Position numbers and translations under genes: made by a program. 5,200 bases of DNA from Nitrospina sp. (GTDB lineage: Bacteria > Nitrospinota > Nitrospinia > Nitrospinales > VA-1): positions 1-5,200 of the forward strand of contig JABJCF010000264.1 of assembly GCA_018665625.1 (NCBI GenBank). Direction: 5' to 3'. The notes under the pieces were generated by a model. The model did not search any database. It saw nothing but the letters and a program-made list of their open reading frames with translations, and was not told the DNA's origin. This document shows positions 1-5,200 of this stretch, piece by piece; position 1 is the stretch's first letter, and every line of letters starts with the position of its first letter.

Positions 1-2397
1 CAAAAAATAAATGAAGAGATAGGTGAAGATTTAAATCGCGCTCGGGAATTTCGCAGGATAGGAAAAATTTACAGCCTTCGCCTCAATCGTTTTAAAGAAG
101 CTAAAGATTATTTTTCCAGGGCGTATGACTTGTTCGTCGAGCTTGAACAGGAAGAACTGCAGGTTGAATTGTTGCTGGACTTAGGTTTGGTTTCTGAGAA
201 GGAAGGAGACTTTGAGAAATCCTTAAATTATTTTTCTCGCGCGCAGATTCTTGCAGAAAAAAATAATTTTAAGTCGGGTTTGTCAAAAGCATTATTGTAT
301 CAGGCAAATTTGCATTGGTTTCAGGGGGACTACCAAGGGGCATTCCGATCCCAACGACAATCATTAGATATTGCCAAAACCATTAACGATAAACTGCAGC
401 AGGCTTTTATCTATAACACATTAGGGTTAATTCACTGGACTTTGAATGATCCTGAGAGGGCCTTGAAAAATTTGCACCTCAGTTTAGAGCTTGCAACTGA
501 AATGCATTCGCCTATTGATATTGCCTCGGCGCATAATAATATCGGATTGGTCCACAGAAAAGAAAAACGGTTTGAAAAGTCCCTCGATTCTTTTAAGGAA
601 GCTTTGCGGCGTGACATTCAACTTAAATCGAAATGGGGACAAGGCTACACTCACCGCAATATGGGAATGAGTTTGATGCGGATGGGGCGGCTTGATGAAG
701 CTGCAGTGAATTTTAATCAGGCCATGGGTTTCAGTGGTGAAATTGGCGATAAAACCAATCAAACGAAAATTATGCTGGAGCTGGGGCACCTTGCACTGGA
801 ACGAAAGCAATGGCAGGAATCCGTTCCGCTTTTTGAGCAGGCTTATTCTTTATCGTCTGCGATAAATGTCAAAGAAGTGAGTTGGAGGGCCTTGCGCGGG
901 AAGGGGTTTGCCTTAGACCAATTGAAGAAAAGCGGCGAGGCCGTGAATGCGTATAAGGAGGCTGTGAAAATTGTTGACGCAATGCGGGCTGCCATCAAGG
1001 TGGAGGAGTTTCAGAATGGATTTCTTACTGACAAGCAAGATGTTTATAAGGAGTTAATTCTGTTGCTTTTAAATATGGGAAAGATTGAAGAATCTTTTCA
1101 ATATGCAGAGCGGGCTAAATCGCGAAGTTTTATCGATCTTCTTGGCAATCAGAAGATCAGCTTGAAAGATGATGTCAGCCAAAAGTTGTACGATGCTTTA
1201 TCCCGGCAGAAAATAACCATACGTGAAACTGAAGAAGCTTTTGCATCTGCCCGCGCTGCGGAAAATGAAGAAGAGGCTAAAGAACTTTCGCAAAAGCTGG
1301 TGGGCGCGCGAAGTAGTTATCAGGATTTATTGATTGATGCGAAAGAACAGAGCCCTGAAATTTCAAATTTCATTACGGTTGATGCTATCACCTTAAACCA
1401 GCTGTATGAGTTGCTGGAGGATAAGGTGGCTTTGGTGGAATACCTGGTGACGGAAAAAGAACTCATCGCCTGGGTGGTTGAAAAAGGAAAGATTAATTCG
1501 GTTCGCGTTCCCATTACAGAAAAAGATTTAAAAGAGCTTGTGGCTGACTATCGTGAACGGATTCAGAAGCTGGCCCCTGTGGAAGAGCAAGCGAAGCGGT
1601 TGTATGCTTTGTTAATAAGTCCTGTCGAAAAATTTATAAAGAATAAACGGTTATTGGGCATTGTTCCGCACGGGCACCTTCACTATATTTCTTTTTCATC
1701 GTTAAAAAATGAAGACAATTATTTGTTCGAACGTCACCCGCTATTTTATTCGCCAAGTGCATCGGTAATGCAATTTACCTTTAAGAAAAAAACGGTACGT
1801 AGTCGTGATATTAAGGTTCTGGCATTGGGCAACCCTGACCTTGGGGATATGAACTACGATCTTCCATTGGCAGAAATGGAAGCTAATGCAATCAAGTGGG
1901 ACTTTCCCAAAATTGATGTCTTAACCCGAGAAAATGCCACAGAAAGTTGGTTGAAAGAAAATATTAGCGACTATCGAATCATCCACGTGGCTTCCCACGG
2001 TGAATTTGACCCGATCAACCCCTTGTTTTCTTCTTTGAAGTTAACCCGTGACAAAAATAATGATGGTAATTTTGAAGTCAATGAAGTTTTTGGTCTTGAT
2101 ATTCAAGCCGATATAGTGACGCTAAGCGCTTGCCAAACCGGATTAGGAGATATTGTTGGTGGTGATGAGTTGGTGGGGCTCAACCGCGCATTCATTTATG
2201 CTGGCACGCACTCCATTTTATCTTCGCTGTGGAGGGTGAGTGATATTTCCACAGCAGTATTGATAAAACATTTTTACCGTAATTACGGTAAGGAAGATAA
2301 GGCTGAAAGCCTGCGTAAAGCGCAGCTTCTTGTTAAACGGCTTTACCCGCACCCTGGCTACTGGGCAGGATTCAACCTGACTGGAGATTATCGATAG
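1..2397 (+). CDS. TPR-CHAT caspase-like protease, 5' partial
   Basis: The frame is open from base 1, so the start lies upstream; the TTG at 130 falls inside the first visible TPR and is not a credible start. There are 798 visible residues (numbered from base 1). Eight TPR-like helix pairs repeat about every 40 residues from about 17 to 327, usually a protein-binding scaffold. Next comes the conserved pre-CHAT motif YAERAKSRSFIDLL (368-381), then a charged helical, probably coiled-coil, linker (about 388-448). The CHAT domain runs from about 465 to the stop: PHGHLHYISFSSL (556-568), HVASHG with the presumed catalytic His666, LSACQTG with the presumed catalytic Cys711, and the usual family ending WAGFNLTGDYR. 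CHAT is a clan CD cysteine-peptidase fold related to caspases and separase. Both catalytic residues are present, so activity is plausible; the substrate is unknown. An EF-hand-like loop lies at 684-695. Any signal peptide or extra N-terminal domain is outside the window. It ends 6 bases from the convergent small gene. Confidence 0.93.
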   Translation, partial: QKINEEIGEDLNRAREFRRIGKIYSLRLNRFKEAKDYFSRAYDLFVELEQEELQVELLLDLGLVSEKEGDFEKSLNYFSRAQILAEKNNFKSGLSKALLYQANLHWFQGDYQGAFRSQRQSLDIAKTINDKLQQAFIYNTLGLIHWTLNDPERALKNLHLSLELATEMHSPIDIASAHNNIGLVHRKEKRFEKSLDSFKEALRRDIQLKSKWGQGYTHRNMGMSLMRMGRLDEAAVNFNQAMGFSGEIGDKTNQTKIMLELGHLALERKQWQESVPLFEQAYSLSSAINVKEVSWRALRGKGFALDQLKKSGEAVNAYKEAVKIVDAMRAAIKVEEFQNGFLTDKQDVYKELILLLLNMGKIEESFQYAERAKSRSFIDLLGNQKISLKDDVSQKLYDALSRQKITIRETEEAFASARAAENEEEAKELSQKLVGARSSYQDLLIDAKEQSPEISNFITVDAITLNQLYELLEDKVALVEYLVTEKELIAWVVEKGKINSVRVPITEKDLKELVADYRERIQKLAPVEEQAKRLYALLISPVEKFIKNKRLLGIVPHGHLHYISFSSLKNEDNYLFERHPLFYSPSASVMQFTFKKKTVRSRDIKVLALGNPDLGDMNYDLPLAEMEANAIKWDFPKIDVLTRENATESWLKENISDYRIIHVASHGEFDPINPLFSSLKLTRDKNNDGNFEVNEVFGLDIQADIVTLSACQTGLGDIVGGDELVGLNRAFIYAGTHSILSSLWRVSDISTAVLIKHFYRNYGKEDKAESLRKAQLLVKRLYPHPGYWAGFNLTGDYR
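2274..2291. repeat. Perfect 18-bp palindrome within the CHAT gene
   Basis: TTACCGTAATTACGGTAA equals its own reverse complement with no spacer. It lies in coding sequence near the 3' end of the CHAT gene and encodes most of FYRNYGK, about 105 bases before the stop. It could be a binding site for a dimeric regulator, or a coincidence of codon choice. As it has no loop, it would form a poor RNA hairpin and is unlikely to be a terminator. Confidence 0.6.
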
Positions 2398-2403
2398 CAG
2401 ACT

Positions 2404-2610
2404 TTAATTATTGTTAATCGATCCTGAATAAAACTCCAAATCAAGCTTTGTTTTCAGCTCTTTTGTGATGGTTTGATTCCCTGCACCCTGAAAACCGTAT
2501 TTTTTCTCATTATCCTTAAAAATTTTCCAGTGACGCCGGTGCAACATCTCTTTAGAGACCATCTTTGTTACCTTCCCATCAGCATTATAAACTGTGACTG
2601 GAAACAGCAT
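2404..2610 (-). CDS. Small basic protein of unknown function (68 aa)
   Basis: This is a complete 68-residue frame from ATG (2610) to TAA. Its start is backed by a strong ribosome binding site (AAGGGAGG, 8-base spacer), which is the main reason to accept it over the open frame on the other strand. The protein is hydrophilic, with 12 Lys/Arg against 7 Asp/Glu and no signal peptide or membrane segment. It begins with a beta-like stretch, MLFPVTVYNADGKV, followed by a basic, helical-looking middle with HRRHWKIF at 24-31. It has no Cys, so a zinc finger is excluded. I do not recognise the family. A basic protein of this size could bind nucleic acid, but that is only a guess. Its stop faces the CHAT stop across 6 bases, so read-through from either gene would give antisense RNA to the other. 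A candidate promoter sits about 45 bases upstream. Confidence 0.72.
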   Translation of the reverse strand: MLFPVTVYNADGKVTKMVSKEMLHRRHWKIFKDNEKKYGFQGAGNQTITKELKTKLDLEFYSGSINNN

Positions 2611-2618
2611 TTGAGGTG

Positions 2619-2626
2619 CCTCCCTT
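2619..2626 (-). promoter_or_regulatory. Strong ribosome binding site of the 68-aa gene
   Basis: Read on the minus strand the bases are AAGGGAGG, followed by 8 bases and then ATG. This fits the anti-Shine-Dalgarno sequence of 16S rRNA well and fixes the start at 2610. Confidence 0.75.
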
Positions 2627-2655
2627 CAGCTTTGAGTGGGCCTTTCTACCTCTCT

Positions 2656-2683
2656 ATTTTAAAGATAGGTTGTAGAGACTCAA
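2656..2683 (-). promoter_or_regulatory. Candidate sigma70-type promoter of the 68-aa gene
   Basis: On the minus strand, TTGAGT (2678-2683, four of six consensus bases) and TAAAAT (2656-2661, five of six) are separated by 16 bases. Transcription would begin near 2649 and leave a leader of about 40 bases. An inverted repeat, TCTCTA (2651-2656) and TAGAGA (2673-2678), overlaps the edges of both hexamers and could be an operator. This rests on sequence match only. Confidence 0.35.
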
Positions 2684-2776
2684 TTTGCCACCTCAGCTTA
2701 TATTTTTGTGATGGGGGAATAAAATTCGATGCGGAAAGGTCTTTACTAGTAGGGATTTAGAGGAATTTAAAATTGC

Positions 2777-2783
2777 AGGAGGG
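2777..2783 (+). promoter_or_regulatory. Near-perfect ribosome binding site of the 45-aa gene
   Basis: AGGAGGG stands just upstream of ATG 2788, with 5 bases between AGGAGG and the start codon. It is the best Shine-Dalgarno match seen in the window and the main support for translation of the miniprotein. The frame has a stop at 2758, so no longer in-frame ATG start is possible. Confidence 0.75.
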
Positions 2784-2787
2784 CGTA

Positions 2788-2925
2788 ATGAATATCCATT
2801 CGGTTATCCACCCATTCAAAGATAGTATTGATGAAAGTAAAAGAGATTTAAATGAGAATTCGCATCATCTGGTTTTTGTTGTAGTTATGACGCTTTTCTT
2901 TTTGTTTCTATTTATAGTGCTTTAA
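2788..2925 (+). CDS. Tail-anchored membrane miniprotein (45 aa), unknown function
   Basis: This is a complete small frame from ATG to TAA with an AGGAGGG ribosome binding site. Residues 1-27 are polar and charged (HPFKDSIDESKRDLNENSHH), probably an amphipathic helix. Residues 28-45 are almost purely hydrophobic (L, V, F, I, M and one Thr) and end at the last residue. This is the layout of a single-pass, C-tail-anchored membrane protein with its N-terminal part in the cytoplasm. It does not look like a secreted protein, because nothing follows the hydrophobic stretch and there is no cleavage site. I do not recognise a family. Known small proteins of this shape often tune a larger membrane complex or act as type I toxins, but nothing here chooses between these. 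It stands alone: its stop is 28 bases from the convergent ABC-F stop. No convincing promoter was found upstream. Confidence 0.7.
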   Translation: MNIHSVIHPFKDSIDESKRDLNENSHHLVFVVVMTLFFLFLFIVL

Positions 2926-2953
2926 CTAACAGCAAATAGAAAATGAGGCTGAG

Positions 2954-4540
2954 CTAGTTTTCCGCCTGGGTTTTTTGGCGCTCTAGAGCCCGTAATTTTC
3001 GCGCCTCTTTTTTGTTCATTTTTGATTTAACTTTTTTTTCTGCTACCGGTTGTCCTTCCCATCCGACTTTTTCAAGGAACTCTTCGTAGCCACCGTGAAA
3101 ATATTCTGCGCGACCCCGATGAAAAATAATTAAGTTTTTTGCAAGAGCTTTAAGAATTAGTTCAGAATGTGTCACGATAACCAACGCACCTGCATAATCA
3201 TTTAATTCTTCAATTAAGCATTCAATCGATTCCACATCCAGGTGATGAGAAGGCTCGTCTAACAATAATATATTTGTAGGATGAGAAATTATTTTCCCCA
3301 ATAGTACGCGGCTTCTTTCGCCTCCAGAAAGTACGGAGACCTTCTTTTTTGCCATATCACCTTCAAACATCATCGCTCCACATATGCTGTGAGCTGCTTG
3401 CAGCGATAGACTCGGGTTGGAACGGAGTATCTCTTGAAGAACCTGATTCTGAGGTTCGAGCCGATCTATATTGGTCTGCCCGAAATGGCCGGGGCTGGCT
3501 GAAGGATGCGGATTAATGGTCCCACCTGTGGGCGTTAGTTCCCCTGCAAGGCAGTTCAATAAAGTCGACTTGCCTTTTCCATTGGCACCGATAATTCCTA
3601 TGCGGTCATTCTTGCCTATCGAAAAGGAAATATCAGAAAAAATATTGTCTTCAGACTTTCCATTGTAAGCGAAAGAAAGATTCTTGATGTTCATAATAGT
3701 TTTGCCGGGACATGCGAGGTGGTTGAACCTGAAGCCCAAATTTTTCTCGGAACTAAGCTTCTCCATGGTTCCCATTTTTTCCATCATTTTAAGTCGCGAT
3801 TGAGCCATGGTTGCCTTTGAAGCTTTGGCGCGAAACCGATCTACAAGGTTTTGCATTTCTTTGCGCTTGTTTTCCAGGTTTATGCGGGTTTGTTCGTAGG
3901 TTTCTTCTTCCTGGATAATCAATTCATAAAATTTGATTGTTCCGCCTTGAACTTTTCTGGCTTGTTTCCGATGAAGGCCCAGGGTATGGGTTGTGACTTG
4001 ATCCATAAAATCGCGATCATGAGTAATGAGAATCATTTCTCCCGGCCATTTATTAAGATATTCCCTGAGCCATCGGAGAGAAAGGATATCCAGATAGTTG
4101 GTAGGTTCATCAAGCAAAAGCATATTTGGATCAGAAAGCAAAGCTTTACAGAGATTGATGCGTACCTGAAAACCACCACTAAAAGTGGCAGGGTCTTTGT
4201 GGAAATCCTGCTCCAAAAAACCCAGTCCAGAAAGAATGATTTCAGCTTTGTAGTGATCCCATTGCTTTTCGGTGGGAAGCGCTTGGACGCATTCTTTTAA
4301 AACTGTAGATTGGGTAAAATGGATATGTTGCTCGAGAGTACCTATCCTATAACCTTTTGGGGTGGAAAGTGTTCCTGAATCATATTTTTCATTCCCCAGG
4401 ATCATTTTGAATAAGGTTGATTTCCCCGTGCCATTTTTACCTACCAAACCAATGCGCTCGCCTTGATTGATGAGAAACGAAACCCCGTCAAATAATACTT
4501 GAGGGCCAAATGATTTTTGAAGATTACTGGCTATGATCAT
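2954..4540 (-). CDS. ABC-F family ATPase (ribosome-associated type)
   Basis: A full-length, 528-residue soluble protein with two ABC ATPase domains and no membrane segment, typical of ABC-F factors that act at the ribosomal E site on stalled or antibiotic-bound ribosomes. Domain 1: Walker A GKNGTGKST (34-42), signature FSGGF (120-124), Walker B with DEPTNYLD (144-151), switch His174 in THDRDF. A charged helical linker follows (about 205-285). Domain 2: Walker A GANGKGKST (318-326), signature LSGGERSR (404-411), DEPSHHLD (428-435), switch His458 in VTHSE. The last 30 residues are Lys/Arg-rich, probably RNA-binding. Only about 79 residues separate Walker A from the signature in domain 1, leaving little room for the long Arm of EttA-like members. 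The ATG at 4540 fits the family's usual beginning but lacks a clear Shine-Dalgarno. It resembles general housekeeping ABC-F proteins more than known resistance types; the subfamily is not assigned. Confidence 0.93.
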   Translation of the reverse strand: MIIASNLQKSFGPQVLFDGVSFLINQGERIGLVGKNGTGKSTLFKMILGNEKYDSGTLSTPKGYRIGTLEQHIHFTQSTVLKECVQALPTEKQWDHYKAEIILSGLGFLEQDFHKDPATFSGGFQVRINLCKALLSDPNMLLLDEPTNYLDILSLRWLREYLNKWPGEMILITHDRDFMDQVTTHTLGLHRKQARKVQGGTIKFYELIIQEEETYEQTRINLENKRKEMQNLVDRFRAKASKATMAQSRLKMMEKMGTMEKLSSEKNLGFRFNHLACPGKTIMNIKNLSFAYNGKSEDNIFSDISFSIGKNDRIGIIGANGKGKSTLLNCLAGELTPTGGTINPHPSASPGHFGQTNIDRLEPQNQVLQEILRSNPSLSLQAAHSICGAMMFEGDMAKKKVSVLSGGERSRVLLGKIISHPTNILLLDEPSHHLDVESIECLIEELNDYAGALVIVTHSELILKALAKNLIIFHRGRAEYFHGGYEEFLEKVGWEGQPVAEKKVKSKMNKKEARKLRALERQKTQAEN

Positions 4541-4651
4541 GATTGCTTAGAGAGAAAGAGATGAAAGAGAGTAAATTGTCGATATAAAGGAAAAGAGAAC
4601 GAGGCCTGATTATGGAGGGTACCCGCACCATCATTAACGCTGAAAGAACCT

Positions 4652-4679
4652 AGTATAGCAGAAAAACCTTTTAGGTCTA
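4652..4679 (-). promoter_or_regulatory. Candidate extended -10 promoter of the ABC-F gene
   Basis: On the minus strand, TATACT (4652-4657) is preceded by TGC, giving an extended -10 motif. TAGACC (4674-4679, four of six consensus bases) lies 16 bases further upstream. Transcription would start near 4645, giving a leader of about 105 bases before the ABC-F ATG. Confidence 0.45.
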
Positions 4680-4736
4680 GCCTGAACTGGCCTTGAAGAA
4701 GGGTAAACGAGGCTTCTTGAAAGATTTTAGGTGATT

Positions 4737-4788
4737 GGTTTTGGGGATTTACCAGGTTTTTTGGGATAGTTTATAGGCTGTTTTTGGA
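4737..4788 (+). repeat. T/G-rich imperfect direct repeats upstream of the GAF gene
   Basis: GGTTTTGGGGAT (4737-4748) recurs as GGTTTTTTGGGAT (4755-4767), with a weaker third copy, GTTTTTGGA (4780-4788). They end about 15 bases upstream of a perfect TTGACA box. They may be activator sites, or only low-complexity sequence. Confidence 0.35.
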
Positions 4789-4803
4789 AGCAAATGTAAA
4801 TAT

Positions 4804-4832
4804 TTGACATGTTTCATACTTTGTTGAATTAT
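4804..4832 (+). promoter_or_regulatory. Candidate promoter P1 of the GAF-domain gene
   Basis: There is a perfect -35 box, TTGACA (4804-4809), then 17 bases and AATTAT (4827-4832, four of six consensus bases). Transcription from about 4839 would leave a leader of about 60 bases. The good -35 and poor -10 are what an activator- or regulator-dependent promoter might show. Confidence 0.42.
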
Positions 4833-4854
4833 GGAAGAAAAGGGATTTTATAAA
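4825..4854 (+). promoter_or_regulatory. Candidate promoter P2 of the GAF-domain gene
   Basis: TTGAAT (4825-4830) and TATAAA (4849-4854, five of six consensus bases) are separated by 18 bases, overlapping P1. A start near 4861 would give a leader of about 38 bases. It is an alternative to P1, and both could be used. Confidence 0.35.
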
Positions 4855-4898
4855 ATATTTTGGTTGGAATCCGCAATTTTCATTTTTTCAAGTATTCA

Positions 4899-5200
4899 AT
4901 GGATATGAATGATTTAGAAGCACAGCTAAAGCTGGAAATCGAAAAGCGCCAAAAAGCCGAGCAAAAGTTTGAGGAGTTGGATGGCGTTTTGAATATGTTG
5001 ACAGCCGGAGACTCTCTAAAAGCAACCCTCGGGAAATTGATTAATTTTCTAGAGAGCAAGATAGAGGGAGTTAGGTGTTCCATTCTTCTTTTAGATAATA
5101 GCGGTCAATATTTAATTAGAGGCGCAGCCCCTAATTTACCAAAATCCTACTGTGATGCATTGGATGGATTTTTAATTGGTCCAAATGTAGGTTCATGCGG
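4899..5200 (+). CDS. GAF-domain signalling protein, 3' partial
   Basis: The first 100 codons are visible and the frame is open at the right edge. Residues 1 to about 32 form a charged heptad-like helix (LEAQLKLEIEKRQKAEQKFEEL), a typical signalling coiled coil. From about 33 the sequence is a GAF domain: RCSILLLDNSGQYL, then GAAPNLPKSY, then DGFLIGPNVGSCG at the edge, a pattern common in sensor histidine kinases and diguanylate cyclases. GAF domains bind small ligands or mediate dimerisation. The output domain lies beyond the window, so the protein could be a kinase, a GGDEF/EAL enzyme or a regulator. ATG 4899 was chosen as the first ATG after the in-frame stop at 4851; a second ATG at 4905 and a TTG at 4860 are possible. 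None has a good Shine-Dalgarno. It is divergent from the ABC-F gene. Confidence 0.88.
   Translation, partial: MDMNDLEAQLKLEIEKRQKAEQKFEELDGVLNMLTAGDSLKATLGKLINFLESKIEGVRCSILLLDNSGQYLIRGAAPNLPKSYCDALDGFLIGPNVGSC

Larger units (their letters stand above)
4541..4898. other. Divergent intergenic region, 358 bases, no gene accepted
   Basis: This region separates the ABC-F gene (leftward) from the GAF-domain gene (rightward). It holds a candidate extended -10 promoter for the ABC-F gene, two overlapping candidate promoters for the GAF gene, T/G-rich imperfect repeats (4737-4788), and a purine-rich tract (4549-4571) that becomes a pyrimidine tract in the ABC-F leader RNA. A short imperfect inverted repeat, AAGAAG/CTTCTT, lies near 4697-4718. 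No tRNA, riboswitch core or protein gene with a supporting ribosome binding site was recognised. Confidence 0.7.

Noticed and set aside
130..132. TTG as the start of the TPR-CHAT gene
   Set aside because: The same frame is open back to base 1 and encodes a good TPR helix pair upstream (about residues 17-47); the TTG falls inside that repeat and has no ribosome binding site.
484..810. 108-codon open frame on the minus strand
   Set aside because: Antisense of the TPR region of the CHAT gene, with no ribosome binding site or recognisable features.
2398..2460. Intrinsic terminator between the CHAT gene and the 68-aa gene
   Set aside because: Only a weak 4-bp stem (CAAA/TTTG) followed by four T was found near 2438-2455; too weak to call.
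2473..2760. 95-codon open frame on the plus strand
   Set aside because: It lies mostly opposite the 68-aa gene, has no Shine-Dalgarno and no recognisable protein character, while the opposite strand has a strong ribosome binding site.
3851..4300. 149-codon open frame on the plus strand
   Set aside because: It is the antisense of the first domain of the ABC-F gene, which has unmistakable motifs; a shadow frame.
4737..4790. G-quadruplex in the T/G-rich stretch
   Set aside because: Only two runs of three or more G are present (GGGG and GGG), fewer than the four needed for an intramolecular quadruplex.
4831..4908. 25-codon frame (ATG at 4831, TGA overlapping the ATG at 4905) as a coupled leader peptide
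   Set aside because: It has no Shine-Dalgarno, and either candidate promoter would start transcription downstream of its ATG.
4880..5083. 67-codon open frame on the minus strand
   Set aside because: Antisense of the GAF-domain gene, whose protein matches a known family pattern.
1..5200. A CRISPR-craspase or other defence system built on the CHAT gene
   Set aside because: No repeat-spacer array, no gRAMP-like effector, gasdermin or other defence gene is visible; the neighbours are small unknown genes, an ABC-F factor and a sensor.

Overview
The window is bacterial DNA: dense genes, Shine-Dalgarno sites and no introns. It is moderately AT-rich. The mix of a TPR-CHAT protease-like protein, an ABC-F ATPase and a GAF sensor suggests a free-living Gram-negative lineage, perhaps Deltaproteobacteria- or Nitrospinota-like. 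That placement is a low-confidence inference from protein style, and no marker gene is present.

Layout. (1) Positions 1-2397, plus strand: the larger part of a TPR-CHAT protein. It enters from the left edge already in frame, so its true start lies outside the window. It has eight TPR-like units, a helical linker and a complete C-terminal CHAT domain with the His/Cys pair. (2) Positions 2404-2610, minus strand: a 68-residue basic protein of unknown function, tail-to-tail with the CHAT gene across 6 bases, with a very good ribosome binding site. (3) Positions 2611-2787: a divergent regulatory gap. (4) Positions 2788-2925, plus: a 45-residue tail-anchored membrane miniprotein with a near-perfect ribosome binding site. 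(5) Positions 2954-4540, minus: a full-length ABC-F ATPase of the translation-factor type. (6) Positions 4541-4898: a 358-base divergent intergenic region with candidate promoters in both directions and T/G-rich repeats. (7) Positions 4899-5200, plus: the start of a GAF-domain signalling protein that runs off the right edge.

The genes alternate in strand (+, -, +, -, +), so no operon is visible and there is little reason to tie them into one pathway. No defence island, CRISPR array, mobile element, tRNA or rRNA was seen. The points most worth a second look are an EF-hand-like calcium loop between the catalytic residues of the CHAT domain, the two small genes, a perfect 18-base palindrome near the end of the CHAT gene, and the altered second ATPase site of the ABC-F protein.
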